Source of the DNA: Takifugu bimaculatus
Taxonomy: Eukaryota > Chordata > Actinopteri > Tetraodontiformes > Tetraodontidae
Length of the DNA: 64,000 nucleotides
Assembly (NCBI GenBank): GCA_004026145.2
Contig: CP034977.1
Coordinates: 7,268,239 to 7,332,238 of the forward strand
Reading direction: 5' to 3'
The translations under genes were made by a program, and so were the position numbers. Shown one piece after another: positions 23,611 through 36,400 of the stretch (position 1 is its first letter; the number at the start of each line of letters is the position of its first letter). The notes under the pieces are model-generated. The model was given only the letters and a program-made list of their open reading frames with translations. It had not been told where the DNA came from and did no database searches.

Positions 23611-25529
23611 ACTAGAAATGATTTTTCAACAATCCCTTTTATTAATTATGAGCACAGCAGGTATGACGTCACTCTCTTATTGACAAATAGCAGTGCCAAA
23701 GCTTGAGAAGGTTTAACTATTAGCATATGGCATTGATATAAAACCCATATCAATCACATACTTTGAATATTTACATATTTGTTGAAGTATTTATTTGACA
23801 AACAAAACGGTTGGAAACGGCGAGGTTTGGTTAGGTTTGCACCTTTGAGACTGGTGCCCATGGTGGTTGAATCCAACTTTTGAAGCCGGGCTCCAGAGTG
23901 AAGACATTTAAGAACATTATCATTTTCATCTCTGTAAACAGGAAGTGCCACCTTCAGTGAAAAGGGTGAACCGCGCATTACTCTGTCAGACAGAGGCAGC
24001 ACACACTGAGGAACAGCAACAACAGCTATAGACCGACTAAGGAGCGACATGGAAAATTGGGAGTTTCTTTTGTCCTCAGGTTTTTCTCAATTCGTCACTG
24101 AAGTTTTCGCAGTTAAGCGTTGTTTTGAAAAGCTAAAGTTAGCATCACATTGTTCGTCCACATACAATTACACAATATCCCTGTGTACGAGATTAGACTG
24201 AGCACCAAATGAAGGAATAAATGAAACAGAATAAGGCAATGTCTCTCCATATGTTCATTCTTTATTTATCTTTTGTTTCCCATATATCATATTTATTTAT
24301 CTTTATTTTAAACATTTCTATTTCTTAAGTGGCTTTTGTGGCATACATAGATCTTACATACATTTCAGAGATACAAGAGAGTTTACTGACTTCTTTATAG
24401 TGGAAGTTGACAAGACAACAGTGTGTGTACACACACACTCGCAAACGCACGCACACACAAATAGACACAAAACACTGGACACATTTTTATAGGGTAGAAT
24501 ACACCAACACAAGACTGACAAGTAAATACACAGGCTGGACAGTACTCGCCATATTTTAACTCCTGCTCTGACGTACATCTGGATATGACTAGTTACATCC
24601 TTACAAATACACCACACTCACCTAAGGCACACACAATGTTTTTGGTAGAAAGTAAAGAGCACGCATGCGGATTTTCACACTATGCTACTATCTCTGACGC
24701 CCGTATTTGGTTCCTGTTAATGACACTGATGCAGCATGACAAAAGAAAGCACGCCGCTTGAACTGAAAAGGGCAGCACTATGTCATTGTTTATCACATTT
24801 TCTGTAAAGCTTCTGGTCTTTCTGCGGGGGGGAAAAAGGCTACATGTCAGTCAAACAGGAAAAAACATCAAATATTTGGCTTCAATAATAAATGTAGAAA
24901 GAATCCTGAATTTCTTACAAATAAGAGCACACAACAGCTTGTATAGTGTCAGGGGACTGAACACAAATACTCTAACCTGCAGAGTCCATTTGTCTCTAGT
25001 TTGTTAGAGTTTCTTTTCAGGAAAGTGTGTTTTGCTTTAAGTTCCAAAATAAAATGAAAGTAAGGGAAATTTCAACTACTAAGAGATGACGTTTTATGAT
25101 GTTTTTATGACTGTGGATGTTGTCATTCAAGGTATAAGAAAACTGCTTAGTAGTAGGTTATTCCCTGTTTAATAATGTCTGAATAAGGGGTTGATTACAT
25201 CTGGGTATCATTTCATTTATTATTACATGCCTATGATCTTTATTTCCTCTGAACATCTGATATTAAATGTTCTCTCTTTGTCCACTTAAGGCCTCTAATG
25301 GTTTGAAACTGCAGTAATGTACCTTTCCCCCTGCAGCATGCCCTTTAAAACTGCAGCCTAAATCTACTCCACTACACGTTTGTCTCGTGCGTGAGACAGT
25401 GAAGCAAGTGTAAACATGTCAAACATCAGGAAAAAGAGGCAAAGATGACGGATTGCAGTCCCCTTGTCCGCTAGGTTGGTAGCTTGTCCAGTTGGCAGCA
25501 TTCGCTGATAAAATTGCACCTTCTTTGCA
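23611..25529. other. intergenic and probable slc6a4 3' UTR
   Basis: No coding exon seen. The part next to 25530 lies just past the slc6a4 stop on the minus strand and is likely its 3' UTR. Several minus-strand AATAAA-type signals exist (for example within 24255-24270) but I cannot choose one. A short GT/CA tract is near 24420-24460. Confidence 0.4.
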
Positions 25530-28500
25530 TTAGAGTGCACTGGTGACAATAATGTCTCTGTGTTGGTTTGTGCTGGGCACTGGAGTGATGCTCTTTAACA
25601 AACGCTGCAAAGAAAGAAAAAGAAAGCAGCACCATCCATTTAAAAAAGGGTTTTCCATGACTGAACATGCCAGTGATGTAATATTTAAATACTGCAAGTC
25701 AGCATTGGAGCCACATAGCGTATAAACATGGTTATTATTTTCATTAGTAATATTTAAATCCTGACTTTATACCAGTACTACTATACTACAGTACTATTAA
25801 ACATATAGAAAAAGAGAAGAGTCCCTCTAAGCACTGATGTTGGACGGAGACAGATACCCTCCTCATAATCTAAGATCCATTTCTAAAAAGGTTAGAAATA
25901 GTAAAAAAATGCCAATAAAAATACTTTGCATTGGCAATATGCCGCGTATAGGTTAGTCTATCTTACTTAATTGTTCATTTCTGATTGCAATTGTTCCGTA
26001 AAATGTGGGGAAGGGGCCTTTTACCACAATTGCTTTAATTAATTGTTAGCATAAAACTCAGTAAACATTTGGAATGCGAGGACCCAAACTGCCTGAAAGT
26101 GGAATTCCGTCCATTTTCCTGTGTTAAGTTTATCACAATTATGTTTCCTTTGCAAAAATCTACTCTGCTCTTCTCTTATGATGCCTTGATCTGATCTCAG
26201 GAAAAGGAAACACTCGCACAGCAGATAATCTCTGAGGAAAGGCGGGATATTAAAGGAAAGGACACTGGATAAGTACTGGATCTGGGGGAAACCATCTATA
26301 AAAGACACTAGAGATGCAGGGTGCAGGACACAAACCTGTTTGAAGGTACCCTTGGTCACGATCAGGCAGTAGATCATATAAGTAGGCACACAGATGAATG
26401 AGGACACACCAATGCAGTATCCCAGCGCAGTGGTCCACAGGGGGTAGTGGTAGCTGAACAACCTGACCTCTGGAGGGAAGGCTAGGAAACTGATGATAAT
26501 GAACTGCACAAAGAGGAGGAACACAGGTCAGGCACTGTGTGTGTGTGTGTGTGTGTGTCTGGGGAGTGCAAGATGTCAATGAGAGTCCTCACAAAATAAT
26601 GGGATAATAATGTGTGTGTGTTTGTGTGTGTGTGTGCTCACATTTACTACATATTGAGGACCAAAGTCCTCATTCAAATAGCAATGTGGGGCTGTGTTTG
26701 TGAAGTGGGTGCCACAAAACGTGGATAAGGTTGGAATCCAGTTTAGATTACGGTTGGGGTTGGGGAGTTGGTCGGGATTGTTACAGTAGGGAGGTGGCTA
26801 ATGAGAGTTCTAACAATCATAGTATTGTGAGGATGTGTGTGTAGATGTAGGTGTGTTTCCCTCACCAACAAAAAGCATGGACAGATGGCTACCCAGCACA
26901 CCCTCCAGAATATCCCTGGATAAAAACCAAGCATGACCTGGATGTCGTTACAGAAACGCTTGGTACCTGCAATCCACACGTACAGCAAGCACAGAGTCAG
27001 TAAGGTCAGGGCAGACACGACGCTCCCGCTCACCCTCAGGGCCGAATCACTCACCATAGAACCAAGAAACAGCAATAACCTCCAGCAGGACCACGGTGAT
27101 GACTGCAGGGCCTGTGGCGTACTCCTCAAACAACTTCACCACAAAAGCTCCTCCCTGGAATGAGGGGGGGGGGGGGGGGGGGGTTCGGTCTTAAAACTGT
27201 TTATGAATCACAACACGTTGAGGTGTGGTGTGTTGCAACCTCACATATGTGAGTGTGGACAGGGCGCCCAGGTAGCAGACGCACACCAAGCCGAAGACAA
27301 ACTTCTCCCGTCTCTTAACCAGGACGTGGGGGTACTCATCTAGCACAGCCGTGATCACCCCCTCCAGGCCCGCGAACTGTAGACAGGAAGGAACAAGGGA
27401 GAGATTGAGAAGGTGAAGAAAAGAAGCCAGTGTTCCGAAGGCCCCGTGATACGGTTCACACGCGTTTCAAGGAAGGAAAATGTTGTTTTTAAATTGTGTT
27501 GAATGTGATCGAAGGGTCAAGGGTAAAAAAAAGCTGCGTTTGTCATCATTCTAGCCCAGATTGTTGCTCTGAAGGGCTCCGGGGTTCACCGTGAATGACT
27601 GCAGTGCTTATAGAAACTGCTATTTTTCTCTGATGACTTCAGTGAACTAGATGGAGAGTCTATAATATCATCGAGTTAGGAAGCTCATCCAGATGTAGCC
27701 CCCCTCAAAAAAACAACATCCGCACACACACTCTTCTTTTTTCAGTATTGTATAGCTTTTGCCTACAGCTAGACTTTTGCTGTAAATGCAAAATTATGAG
27801 CCGCTTTAACTTGTTTCTTGATTTCTTTTATATTTCTTGGTTCCACATCCATCCCAAGAGCTCAACCATTCCCCCTTTTCCATCCCCCCATGACATTCTT
27901 TGTCATCTCTGCATCACATTTTATTATTGGTTGTCTATATATAGGATAATTCATGAATATTTAGCAAGTTTTAGCTTTGTAAAGATAACGACCAGTAAGA
28001 CATACGCCTTAAAGTAACAGTAACTATGCAAATCTAATGGCAGCTAGCTTAATCCGAAGGCAGCTAGTTTAACTTTAATTGAAATGAAAGAAACTTTTAG
28101 AATTAGACATGCACAAACTGACCGTGCTGTCCAGACCCAGCATGATGATCATGAGGAAGAAGATGATGGAGAAGAAAGTAGCCGCAGGCATGTTGGCGAT
28201 GGCTTCTGCATAAATGATGAACAGCAGGCTGGGACCTGGGGAAGAAAGAGGCACAGTAAACGGACGTCGGTGTTATCATTCGCTCATTCGTGTGGTTTTT
28301 GTAAGGCCTCGTCCCACCTGCGTCCTTGGCTACAGCATCCACATCCTGCTGCCTCATCTCAGCCATGTAGCCAAGCACGGTAAAGATGACAAAGCCGGAC
28401 AGGAAGCTCGTCAGACAGTTCACTGAGCTGGTGATCAAAGCGTCTCTGCGATGTAGAGGGAGGAGGCTCAAATAGCGGCAAAATGACAGCTTGCTCTCAA

Positions 28501-31500
28501 AATTCACATTTACTCCTTGGTAAACACGCAGACATTGTAACATTTTCTGTCACAAAAGTGCGTACTTGTAGCAGTTGTTGTGAAATGGATTGTAGCTGGC
28601 AAAGGCCAGGAGAACCCCGAAGCCAGGACCCAGCGAGAAAAAGATCTGTGCCGCTGCATCGATCCATACCTTTGGATTGTGGAGACAGGACGATGATGAA
28701 AGCACAAGCTAAAGGCAGCAGAAAAGGAATGAACTATGTCAGCGTGCCCACGTACTGTCGTGCTGAGTAGTTTCTCCCAATCAGGTTTAAGGTAGAAGAC
28801 CACACCCCTCCAGGCACCTGGTAGAGTAGCCCCACGGATGAGCAACACCAGAAGAACCAGGTAGGGAAATGTCGCGGTCACCCAGACCACCTGAATCAGA
28901 CACGGGGAAACTGCTCAGTCTGGCCACAGTTTCAGATCTTTAGCGGTAACCTCTGACCAGACCTGGCATCATGGCCACATGCCTGATGTTGGGGCGGTCC
29001 CACTTCTGCTGACAAAGCAGCCCTGACTTGTGGCATTGACTCCACTAGGCCCCTCAAGGCGTTCTTTGGTTTTTTTGGCACCAAGAAGTCGGCATCTGGA
29101 GACTTTGGAGGTCACTTAAATTTCTCTAACTCGTTGTGCTTCGCAAACCCTGAGCCAATTTTGCTTTGTAGTAGGGTGTATTACCCCGTTGGAAGAGGCC
29201 ACAGTCGTCAGGAAACATCAGTTCTGTGGTCTGCAACAGTGATTGGGTAGGCGGTCAGAAGTAACATCCACGTGGATGCCAGGACCAAAGCTTTACCAGC
29301 AAGCACCCAACCACCGTGTGACGTGTGATGTATCCGACTTGGACGCCAGTCCCGTTACCCTGCGGTCCATTTCTGACAGTCACATGACCCTTTTAGGCAC
29401 TTCTGGCAGTGGAGAGGGATCAGCACAGCCACCTTCTCCCATCTGATATCACTCTTTCAAAACAAGCGTGAACCTCTGTCACGGTGAGAACCGCGCACGT
29501 TATAGATCTGCATCTGGCTGCGTCCCAATATATGAATGTGGGTGCTCCGGTTACCTTTCCAGATGTCTTGACTCCCTTCCAAATGCTGAAGAAGACGATG
29601 GTGAAGATGAAGAGCAGGCAAAGGGCCAACTGCCAACTGACAGAGCCCAGCTGGTGCAAACCGGGCGAGCGGTGGACCTGCAACACCTGACGGCTACAAG
29701 CAGAAAACAGGACAGCGGGTGTGATGGTGGACAAGGACATCAGGAAAAGAAACAAGCTTGAGAGGAGCTTAAGAGACTTTGGAATCAAAGAGAATGTGCC
29801 ATTAAAATGAGTAAGAGAGTGAGTAAGGAAAGGAGGAAGGAGTGGGGGGAAAAAAAGTTGGCACAATTCACCATTAGTGTGGAAATCGTGACAGCAGGTC
29901 ATGAACTATACCAAAAAAAATGGTTTGGGCTTATAAATGGCTTTATAAGAACTCGGAAGAGCATTTAAACGGAAGAAAAAACCCTGCACCCATGAAAGAG
30001 CACAGCGAGGCTGAAGTATGTGGACATAAGGATCACATTATATCAAAGGTTAACCACTGGGCCGCATGATAAGGCCGATATGATTTGTGCTGAAAACAGG
30101 AAATATCTGGCGCCAGACTTCCTTGCAGAATTTGTTTAAATCTACATTAGGGGAAAAGTTAACCATGTACATACCATGAATCTGTCTCAGTGGACAAACA
30201 AACATGTGTGCAGCTGATAAGCCCGAGCCAGACGCCTGTGCAGCACTCAAGAATAAAAACAGTAGTCTTGCAGTTGCACACCACATGGAAAAATTAATGA
30301 ACTCCAATTATTGACTGGGAAAGTAACTAGCGTATAAATTAGGGGGACGTATGAAGTCGCTGGTCTGAATCGAACAGGGGTTCGTTTGCTGAGCGGTTTC
30401 CCTGCGTCTCCTGTTGTTGCATTAATAAATGAATAAATCATCATGGAGATTTCCGGGTCTCTTTACTACACGACGCTAATCTCACTGTTTTACTTTTGGG
30501 GCCCCGTCCGTGACTCATCGTTAGCCAACAGTAGAAAGTCTGGAATAGATCATGTATAGTCGACGGTTGCCAGCTCAGGATATCACTCCTGTATGACTCC
30601 ATCATGGCTAATAACACCAGAGATCATCTGATGATCCACGTTCTTCCATCTGGGCCTCCCTTCTCTAGGTTCTTACAGAGGACTTACATGCACTTACACA
30701 TAGAATTCCTCCGCGGGAGAGGTGGAGGTGTTGGACCACGTCACGTTGTGGTCTGTGGACATGTACTGGTTGCAGTTGGCGGTGTTCCAGCTGTTGGTGC
30801 AGGTGCTCCAGGGCAGGGTGGACTGAAATGACGACAGGAGGTAGTACAACGCCCAGGCCATGATGGTGTTGTAGTAGAAGGCTATGTAGAGGGCGATGAT
30901 GCAAATAGCGAAACCAATCCCTGGAGCAAAATAAGAAGCAAATACAAATACTTAATACTCAAATTTGCCACCGATCACCCCACTTTATTTTAAGGCTAAT
31001 TCAAGATGTTATGGCTTAAGTAGGTGACATTTAAGAACAAAAACCATTGAGACATTATCACAGTTCTCAGCATCTGGCATTTGGGAGGGAAATGTGACAA
31101 TTTCCATAATAGAGAGTCCAACTGGATGTATAAGTAGCACCGGATCCTCTTAAAGGAAAGTCCCCAGACGGGATAACGCAGATTAATGAGCCGCCTCTCC
31201 GGCTTCACGCCATCTTTTTAACGTTCTTTGAATACTGGCATTTTCACATTTGGAGCCGTTTTTGTTTCTTACTCTGCATCGTGAACATCTGCCATCGACG
31301 CTCTCATACGCTTCTGTTTTCTCCCCCTTTTTACCTTTAAATATGGGGCAGATGTGTTTCCAGATAGAGATGCAGCCACTGTGGTGAAACTGACCCAGGG
31401 CCAGCTCCATGTAGAAGAGAGGGACGCCGCCAAACACTGCCATCAACAGGTAGGGCAGCAGGAAGGCACCTGGGGAAAGATGGGGGTCATACATTTTGGG

Positions 31501-33498
31501 AGGGAGGGAAGAAGAAGAATGACTGGAGATGGAGGGCAAAAATGTGGATTTATGGGATGTAATGAGCTTTAAATCTCTGTCTGTATACGCATCGTTAGAG
31601 CTAAGGGTCTGGTCTACATAATACCAGTGGGTTCAGGAATATCGGCCCACTGGCGCCACTTTGAACCGATGATGGAAAAATGGACGTAAAGATTTCAAAG
31701 AACGATATGAAGGAATATCGCTGCTAATGGACTGAACCCAACACAGAAGCTTTGGTAGATTTGGAACGAATTTTTCTCGTTTCTTAATATTTCTTGATTT
31801 GTGGACGACGGCGTGCTGCTGTGACCCGACAGCAAAGATAAGGGTTGATTGCAAAGCTGCCTGGGAGACAGGTTATTAAGGGGGGGGGGGGGGGGGGGGA
31901 CTGAAGGTGTTTTAATAAAAAAAAACCACACAATTAATACTGTGGTGTTCCCGTCTCTACCATAGACGCACACCAAAGACAGGAAATTACAAAGATTTTA
32001 TTATTGTAAATTTAATAAAAAAAGAAATAGAAAGGAGGCCCTGTTTGCTACTGGGGGAGAGAAGAGAGAGAGCAAGAGTGGAGCATCTTACTTTGTAATA
32101 CCCATCCATCATCAATCCACCCATCCATCCATCATTCCCATCATCATCCACCCATCCATCCATCATCATCCACCCATCCATCCATCATTCCATCATCATC
32201 CACCCATCCATCCATCATTCCATCGTCATCCACCCATCCATCCATCATTCCATCATCATCCACCCATCCATCCATCAATCATTCCATCATCATCCACCCA
32301 TCCATCCATCATCATCCACCCATCCATCCATCATTCCATCATCGTCCACCCATCCATCCATCATCATCCACCCATCCATCCATCATTCCATCATCATCCA
32401 CCCATCCATCCATCATCATCCACCCATCCATCCATCATTCCATCATCATCCACCCATCCATTCATCATTCCATCATCATCCACCCATCCATCCATCAATC
32501 AGTCCATCATCATCCACCCATCCATCCATCAATCATTCCATCATCATCCGCCCATCCATCCATCAATCAGTCCATCATCATCCACCCATCCATCCATCAA
32601 TCAGTCCATCATCATCCACCCACCCATCCATCAATCAGTCCATCATCATCCACCCATCCATCCATCAATCAGTCCATCATCATCCACCCACCCATCCATC
32701 AATCAGTCCATCATCATCCACCCATCAATCCATTATTCCACCATCCATCCATCCCATCACCCATCCATCATCCATCAATCATTTCATCATCCATCCATCA
32801 ATCATTTCATCATCCATTCATCATCCACAGATCCATAAATCATTCCATCATCTATCCATTCCATCATCATCCACCCATTCATCCCATCATCATCCATCCA
32901 TCAATCATTCCATCATCCATTCATCATCCACACATCCATCAATCATTCCATCATCCATCCATCATCCACAGATCCATAAATCATTCCATCATCTATCCAT
33001 TCCATCATCCCTCCATCCAAGCCTTCCAAGCTCCTTACCTCCGCCATTTTGGTAGCAAATGTATGGGAAGCGCCAGACATTTCCCAGATCTACAGCGTAA
33101 CCGATCACGGACAGAAGGAAGTCCACCTTCTTGCTCCAGGTTTCTCGAGGCCTCTCCAAACTCGTTTGTTGCACCACCAGAGTTCTGAGGCCCCCAGCAG
33201 ACCCGGCGGCCCCCACAGGCCCAGAGTCCGTTCCCGTAGAGCCGCTTGCTTTGTCTACTTCCTCCCTTGTAGTTTGAGGACTGGATGTGAAGCCATTGGA
33301 CACCTGCTGTCCAGAGTCAGAGGTCAAAGTCTTGGGTCCTTTCTCTGCAAGCCCATCAGCCACCATCAGTCTACTGTCCTCTTGCTCTGTCCCCTCCTCT
33401 TGTCCCCCCTCCTCTGTTTTGCCACCGAAGTCCTCTTTCTCAGTGTCCCCGGTGTCCAACGGCAACATGCGAGTCATGGTGATATCATTTGTCTCCAT
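25530..33498 (-). CDS. slc6a4: sodium-dependent serotonin transporter, complete coding sequence
   Basis: Thirteen coding exons, read right to left: 33039-33498, 31335-31469, 30698-30920, 29555-29693, 28756-28890, 28566-28669, 28318-28445, 28123-28235, 27245-27376, 27055-27154, 26866-26966, 26336-26503, 25530-25604. The sum is 2013 bases, 670 aa, and every phase closes. The product is a twelve-helix Na+/Cl- coupled plasma-membrane transporter that returns serotonin to neurons. Seen: TM1 AVDLGNVWRFPY with the amine-binding Asp; TM3 YIAFYYNTIMAW; the extracellular Cys pair (TCTNSWNTANC) with nearby NVT and NTS glycosylation sites; DAAAQIFFSLGPGFGVLLAF; LGLDSTFAGLEG. Relative to human SERT (630 aa) the N-terminal tail is longer, and the C-terminus (LLKSITPVPSTNQHRDIIV then TSAL) diverges after KSITP. 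Whether it is the a or b teleost paralogue was not resolved. Confidence 0.97.
26536..26637. repeat. two (TG)n microsatellites in an slc6a4 intron
   Basis: TG runs at about 26536-26558 and 26611-26637, immediately upstream (transcript sense) of the exon 26336-26503. Confidence 0.85.
27164..27183. repeat. 20-base poly(G) tract
   Basis: Twenty consecutive Gs on the plus strand, ten bases from the acceptor of the slc6a4 exon 27055-27154. On the transcribed sense strand it is poly(C), so it doubles as an extreme polypyrimidine tract. Confidence 0.9.
31880..31899. repeat. 20-base poly(G) tract
   Basis: Second run of twenty Gs on the plus strand, within the first coding intron of slc6a4 and between exon 31335-31469 and the CATC satellite. 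Confidence 0.9.
32101..33010. repeat. CATC/CCAT-type satellite in first coding intron of slc6a4
   Basis: About 900 bases of ccatccatcatccacccatc-type tandem sequence with recurring larger units (catcattccatcatcatccaccc, with aatcagt variants in the middle). It ends about 30 bases from the splice donor of the first coding exon at 33037-33038. Nested periods (4 and roughly 30-40 bases) suggest repeated local duplication, and the length is likely to be polymorphic. Confidence 0.95.
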
Positions 33499-36400
33499 TG
33501 GCTCGCGGTGATGTTGGTACGGGCAGTTAGAGATGGGTGGATGCTCTCAGCAACAAGGATGAGAATGTGACACTGCCGTTTAATTTAGTGCCCATGAGGG
33601 GAGCGGCGGAGTTGAGGGCTGTGACAATGTTGTGATAGCGTCGTCCAACTCTCAGATTACGACGGGACTGTCCTTCCGGAATAGGTAAAGGAGACAATGG
33701 GCAAGAGAACCGAGCTAAAAGAAAGGAGAGGGGCCAGAATGAGGGGGTTGGAATGTTGAAGCAGAACTAACAGTGGCCGACGTAGACAGAAAACTTTCTC
33801 TGAGACATTCAACGACACCGTGAACTGCAACACACGAAAAAGCCACAAAGACTTTATTTATCCAGTCGACACACACCAATAAAACATCATATCTGTTGTT
33901 TCTCATACCTGAACCACACAACTGAAAATCAGTCCAAGGACAAAAACCTTCTACCGGGACACCCAGACTAATTACTGTACGTCCATTTGTAAAACTTGAC
34001 GGCGTCCTCGACTTGCAAAGGAGCAACAGTGCAAGAATGTCCAGATTAGGAGCAAAAGGAGAAAATGAAAAGTGGGGGTTGGGCGTCCCGATAAACCAGC
34101 TTCTCCTTTTAGCACCACCGATAAAAGTATTGCACTTGGAATACAGTAATAAATCGAAATACACAAATTTCAATCAGGGTGTAAATGAAAAAAAAGTAGC
34201 CCCACCTAATAGTGGTTCAGTTGTGTCACTTTGTGTCCAATTAACTGGTGTAAGTCATTTGTAAACTTGTAAAAGTGCCACTTTTAAGAGGGAAAGGAAG
34301 CTCACCAACGACAACATGAAGCTTAGAAAATACATAGAAAAACAGAGTTCCTGCAGTTGTGTGTAAATCATTTGCTTCTCGGTTTTATATCTTTATGGGG
34401 ACAAATGCTCATAAAATAGTAGAAACAGTCGGTTCCATTAATTGTGTCCAGTTGTTTACTTTAACTCACGCGAAAAAGAGGCAATAAACAAACAGTCAAG
34501 CGAAATCCACACAACATAACGAGAATAATGAGACGTGAAGTTTAGGCTTTATTGTAAAATAATCGATGAGTATTAGCAAATTATTGATTAAGGACAGAAC
34601 ATGTTAGTCAGGACTAAAACTACAAACGCTAACCTGCGACCAGCAGCGTTTGATTTTCCTTTACAAACTCTACGTTTACTCTTTGATCAAGCCGCTAAGG
34701 TTCATTATCACATTACATCATTATTGTCTTTATATGGCCCTTTTGATCTTTCGGGAACCGGTCGAGTTGACAGAAGTCGGTCAGCTCTTATTGGCCAGTT
34801 GAGACCAAAACATGAGAACAAATTAAAGTGAGTAGGAAAACTTTGGTTTTAAAATTATATGTGAAACAAAAAATAAATAAGGGTCGGTTTGGGTGTAGTT
34901 AAGAAATCCACAAGAAGATAACCATAAATAAATTTTTTTGAAAAAACAGGAACCCACGCTTGGACCATTATCTCTATGAACTCTGCTCACACCAGAGATA
35001 ATTCGCTATTCATTAACCAGTCCTCGCTCCTTCTTCATCACTTTCCGACTCTCTGGAAGTTTATACATTAAAATTAAAGAGAAGGTGGAATCCCATACGT
35101 TACCTCAGAGAAAGAGTAGCTCGGACACACGGAAGTACCTGCAGGAGCAGCCGCGTCTGCCGGGGACTTGGAAGAATCCTGCCGCGGCGTAAAGAATCTC
35201 AAAGAGGCAAAAACATGCTGGACACTACATGGACGAGCTCATCAGCACGCGGGCTCTTCACATTTGAGCTCTCAAACCTCTCACATTTGTCTCCCTCCTT
35301 CCCTCCCTCCCTCATTGCTCCTCTCTCACCAAATACACGCGCTTGTGCACATGCCATGTTTTCATGCATACAGCTGGATGGAGCTGAGTGCACACAAACA
35401 CACACACACACAACAGTCAAACAAAATTCAAATTCACATGTATATTCTCTATTCTCATTTAACACTGTACATGCAAACAGCAACACTGACCTCTCTCTCT
35501 CTCTCTATCACACACACACACACACATAAATCAAATCAGCATCACAGGATCATGTGACCTAGTGCTGAGTGGCCCTTTTGACACCTAACCAGGTCCAAAG
35601 CCTTCAAGGGTTCTTTCCTGACCGACAGGGCACAACACGAGACGTGAACGTGAAACCAAAAATGTCTCAACACTTATAGAGATGTAAGCTTTTGTTCATC
35701 GCACTGTAAATACTTTTCACTGTAAATAGTTTACTATTTACTATTTCTGTGATCTGTTTAAACAGAAGCACAACAACACACTTGCAGCGAGTTCAGGCCT
35801 GAAGGCCAACGTCAACAGGTTTTAAAAGAATAATAAGGGGGGGGCGATACTATTAGTGATCATAGTTTGACTTGTGTTGTGTTTGTTTGTTTGGCAGCAC
35901 TTTGCCTGCAGAGTGGAACCAGATTAGCATTAATGTTTTCAGCTGCTTCACATATGTTGTTTTTTTTTATCATTCTCCCATTCTTGATCTTTTGAGCACT
36001 TTAAGTCGTTCCTATCTGACGCCTGCATGTTCTGCCCTCCCAGCTTCTTACTGACACGTATGATTGTGAATCATCTGTACGCAGTTGTGTTCTTCATATA
36101 GTTACGGTAATATTTGCCTGCGTAACAACAATGTTCAAAGGTTTCTGTGACAAAACTGTGAGGGCTCTCCAGACAAGAGCAGGGGATCATATTTCTCCCA
36201 CACAGCTGGCTCCTCTACTGTCCCCGCTGGCCCGTTATTATATTCAGAATCCTGCCCGTGATAGTTGGGTTCTGTTATCACAAACAACTCACAGCGTCTT
36301 ATCGCCCAGCGGATCTCATAGGATGCAAGGTTATTAGAGTTTCCCAGAGTCCATAAACGCAGCAGGGGAGTCTGAGCCTTCAGCTCTCGCCCTCCACCCA

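Noticed and set aside
26039..26524. Continuous frame suggesting slc6a4 ends inside the exon at 26336-26503
   Set aside because: A proper donor (gtttgt after 26336) and a matching last exon at 25530-25604 (RLLKSITP) give a better C-terminus. An alternative acceptor near 26241 gives an unrelated tail.
28084..28543. Open frames on both strands around 28.1-28.5 kb treated as separate genes
   Set aside because: The real content is two slc6a4 exons (28123-28235 and 28318-28445). The long frames run through introns or the opposite strand.
31987..32181. Open frame with GWMMDG-type repeats
   Set aside because: It is a translation of the CATC satellite, not a protein.
33049..33570. 173-codon plus-strand open frame
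   Set aside because: It is antisense to the first coding exon of slc6a4, whose protein similarity is unmistakable.
35168..35557. 129-codon open frame with Thr/His-rich end
   Set aside because: Driven by CA/CT simple sequence (HTHTHT and SLSLS runs). No family similarity.
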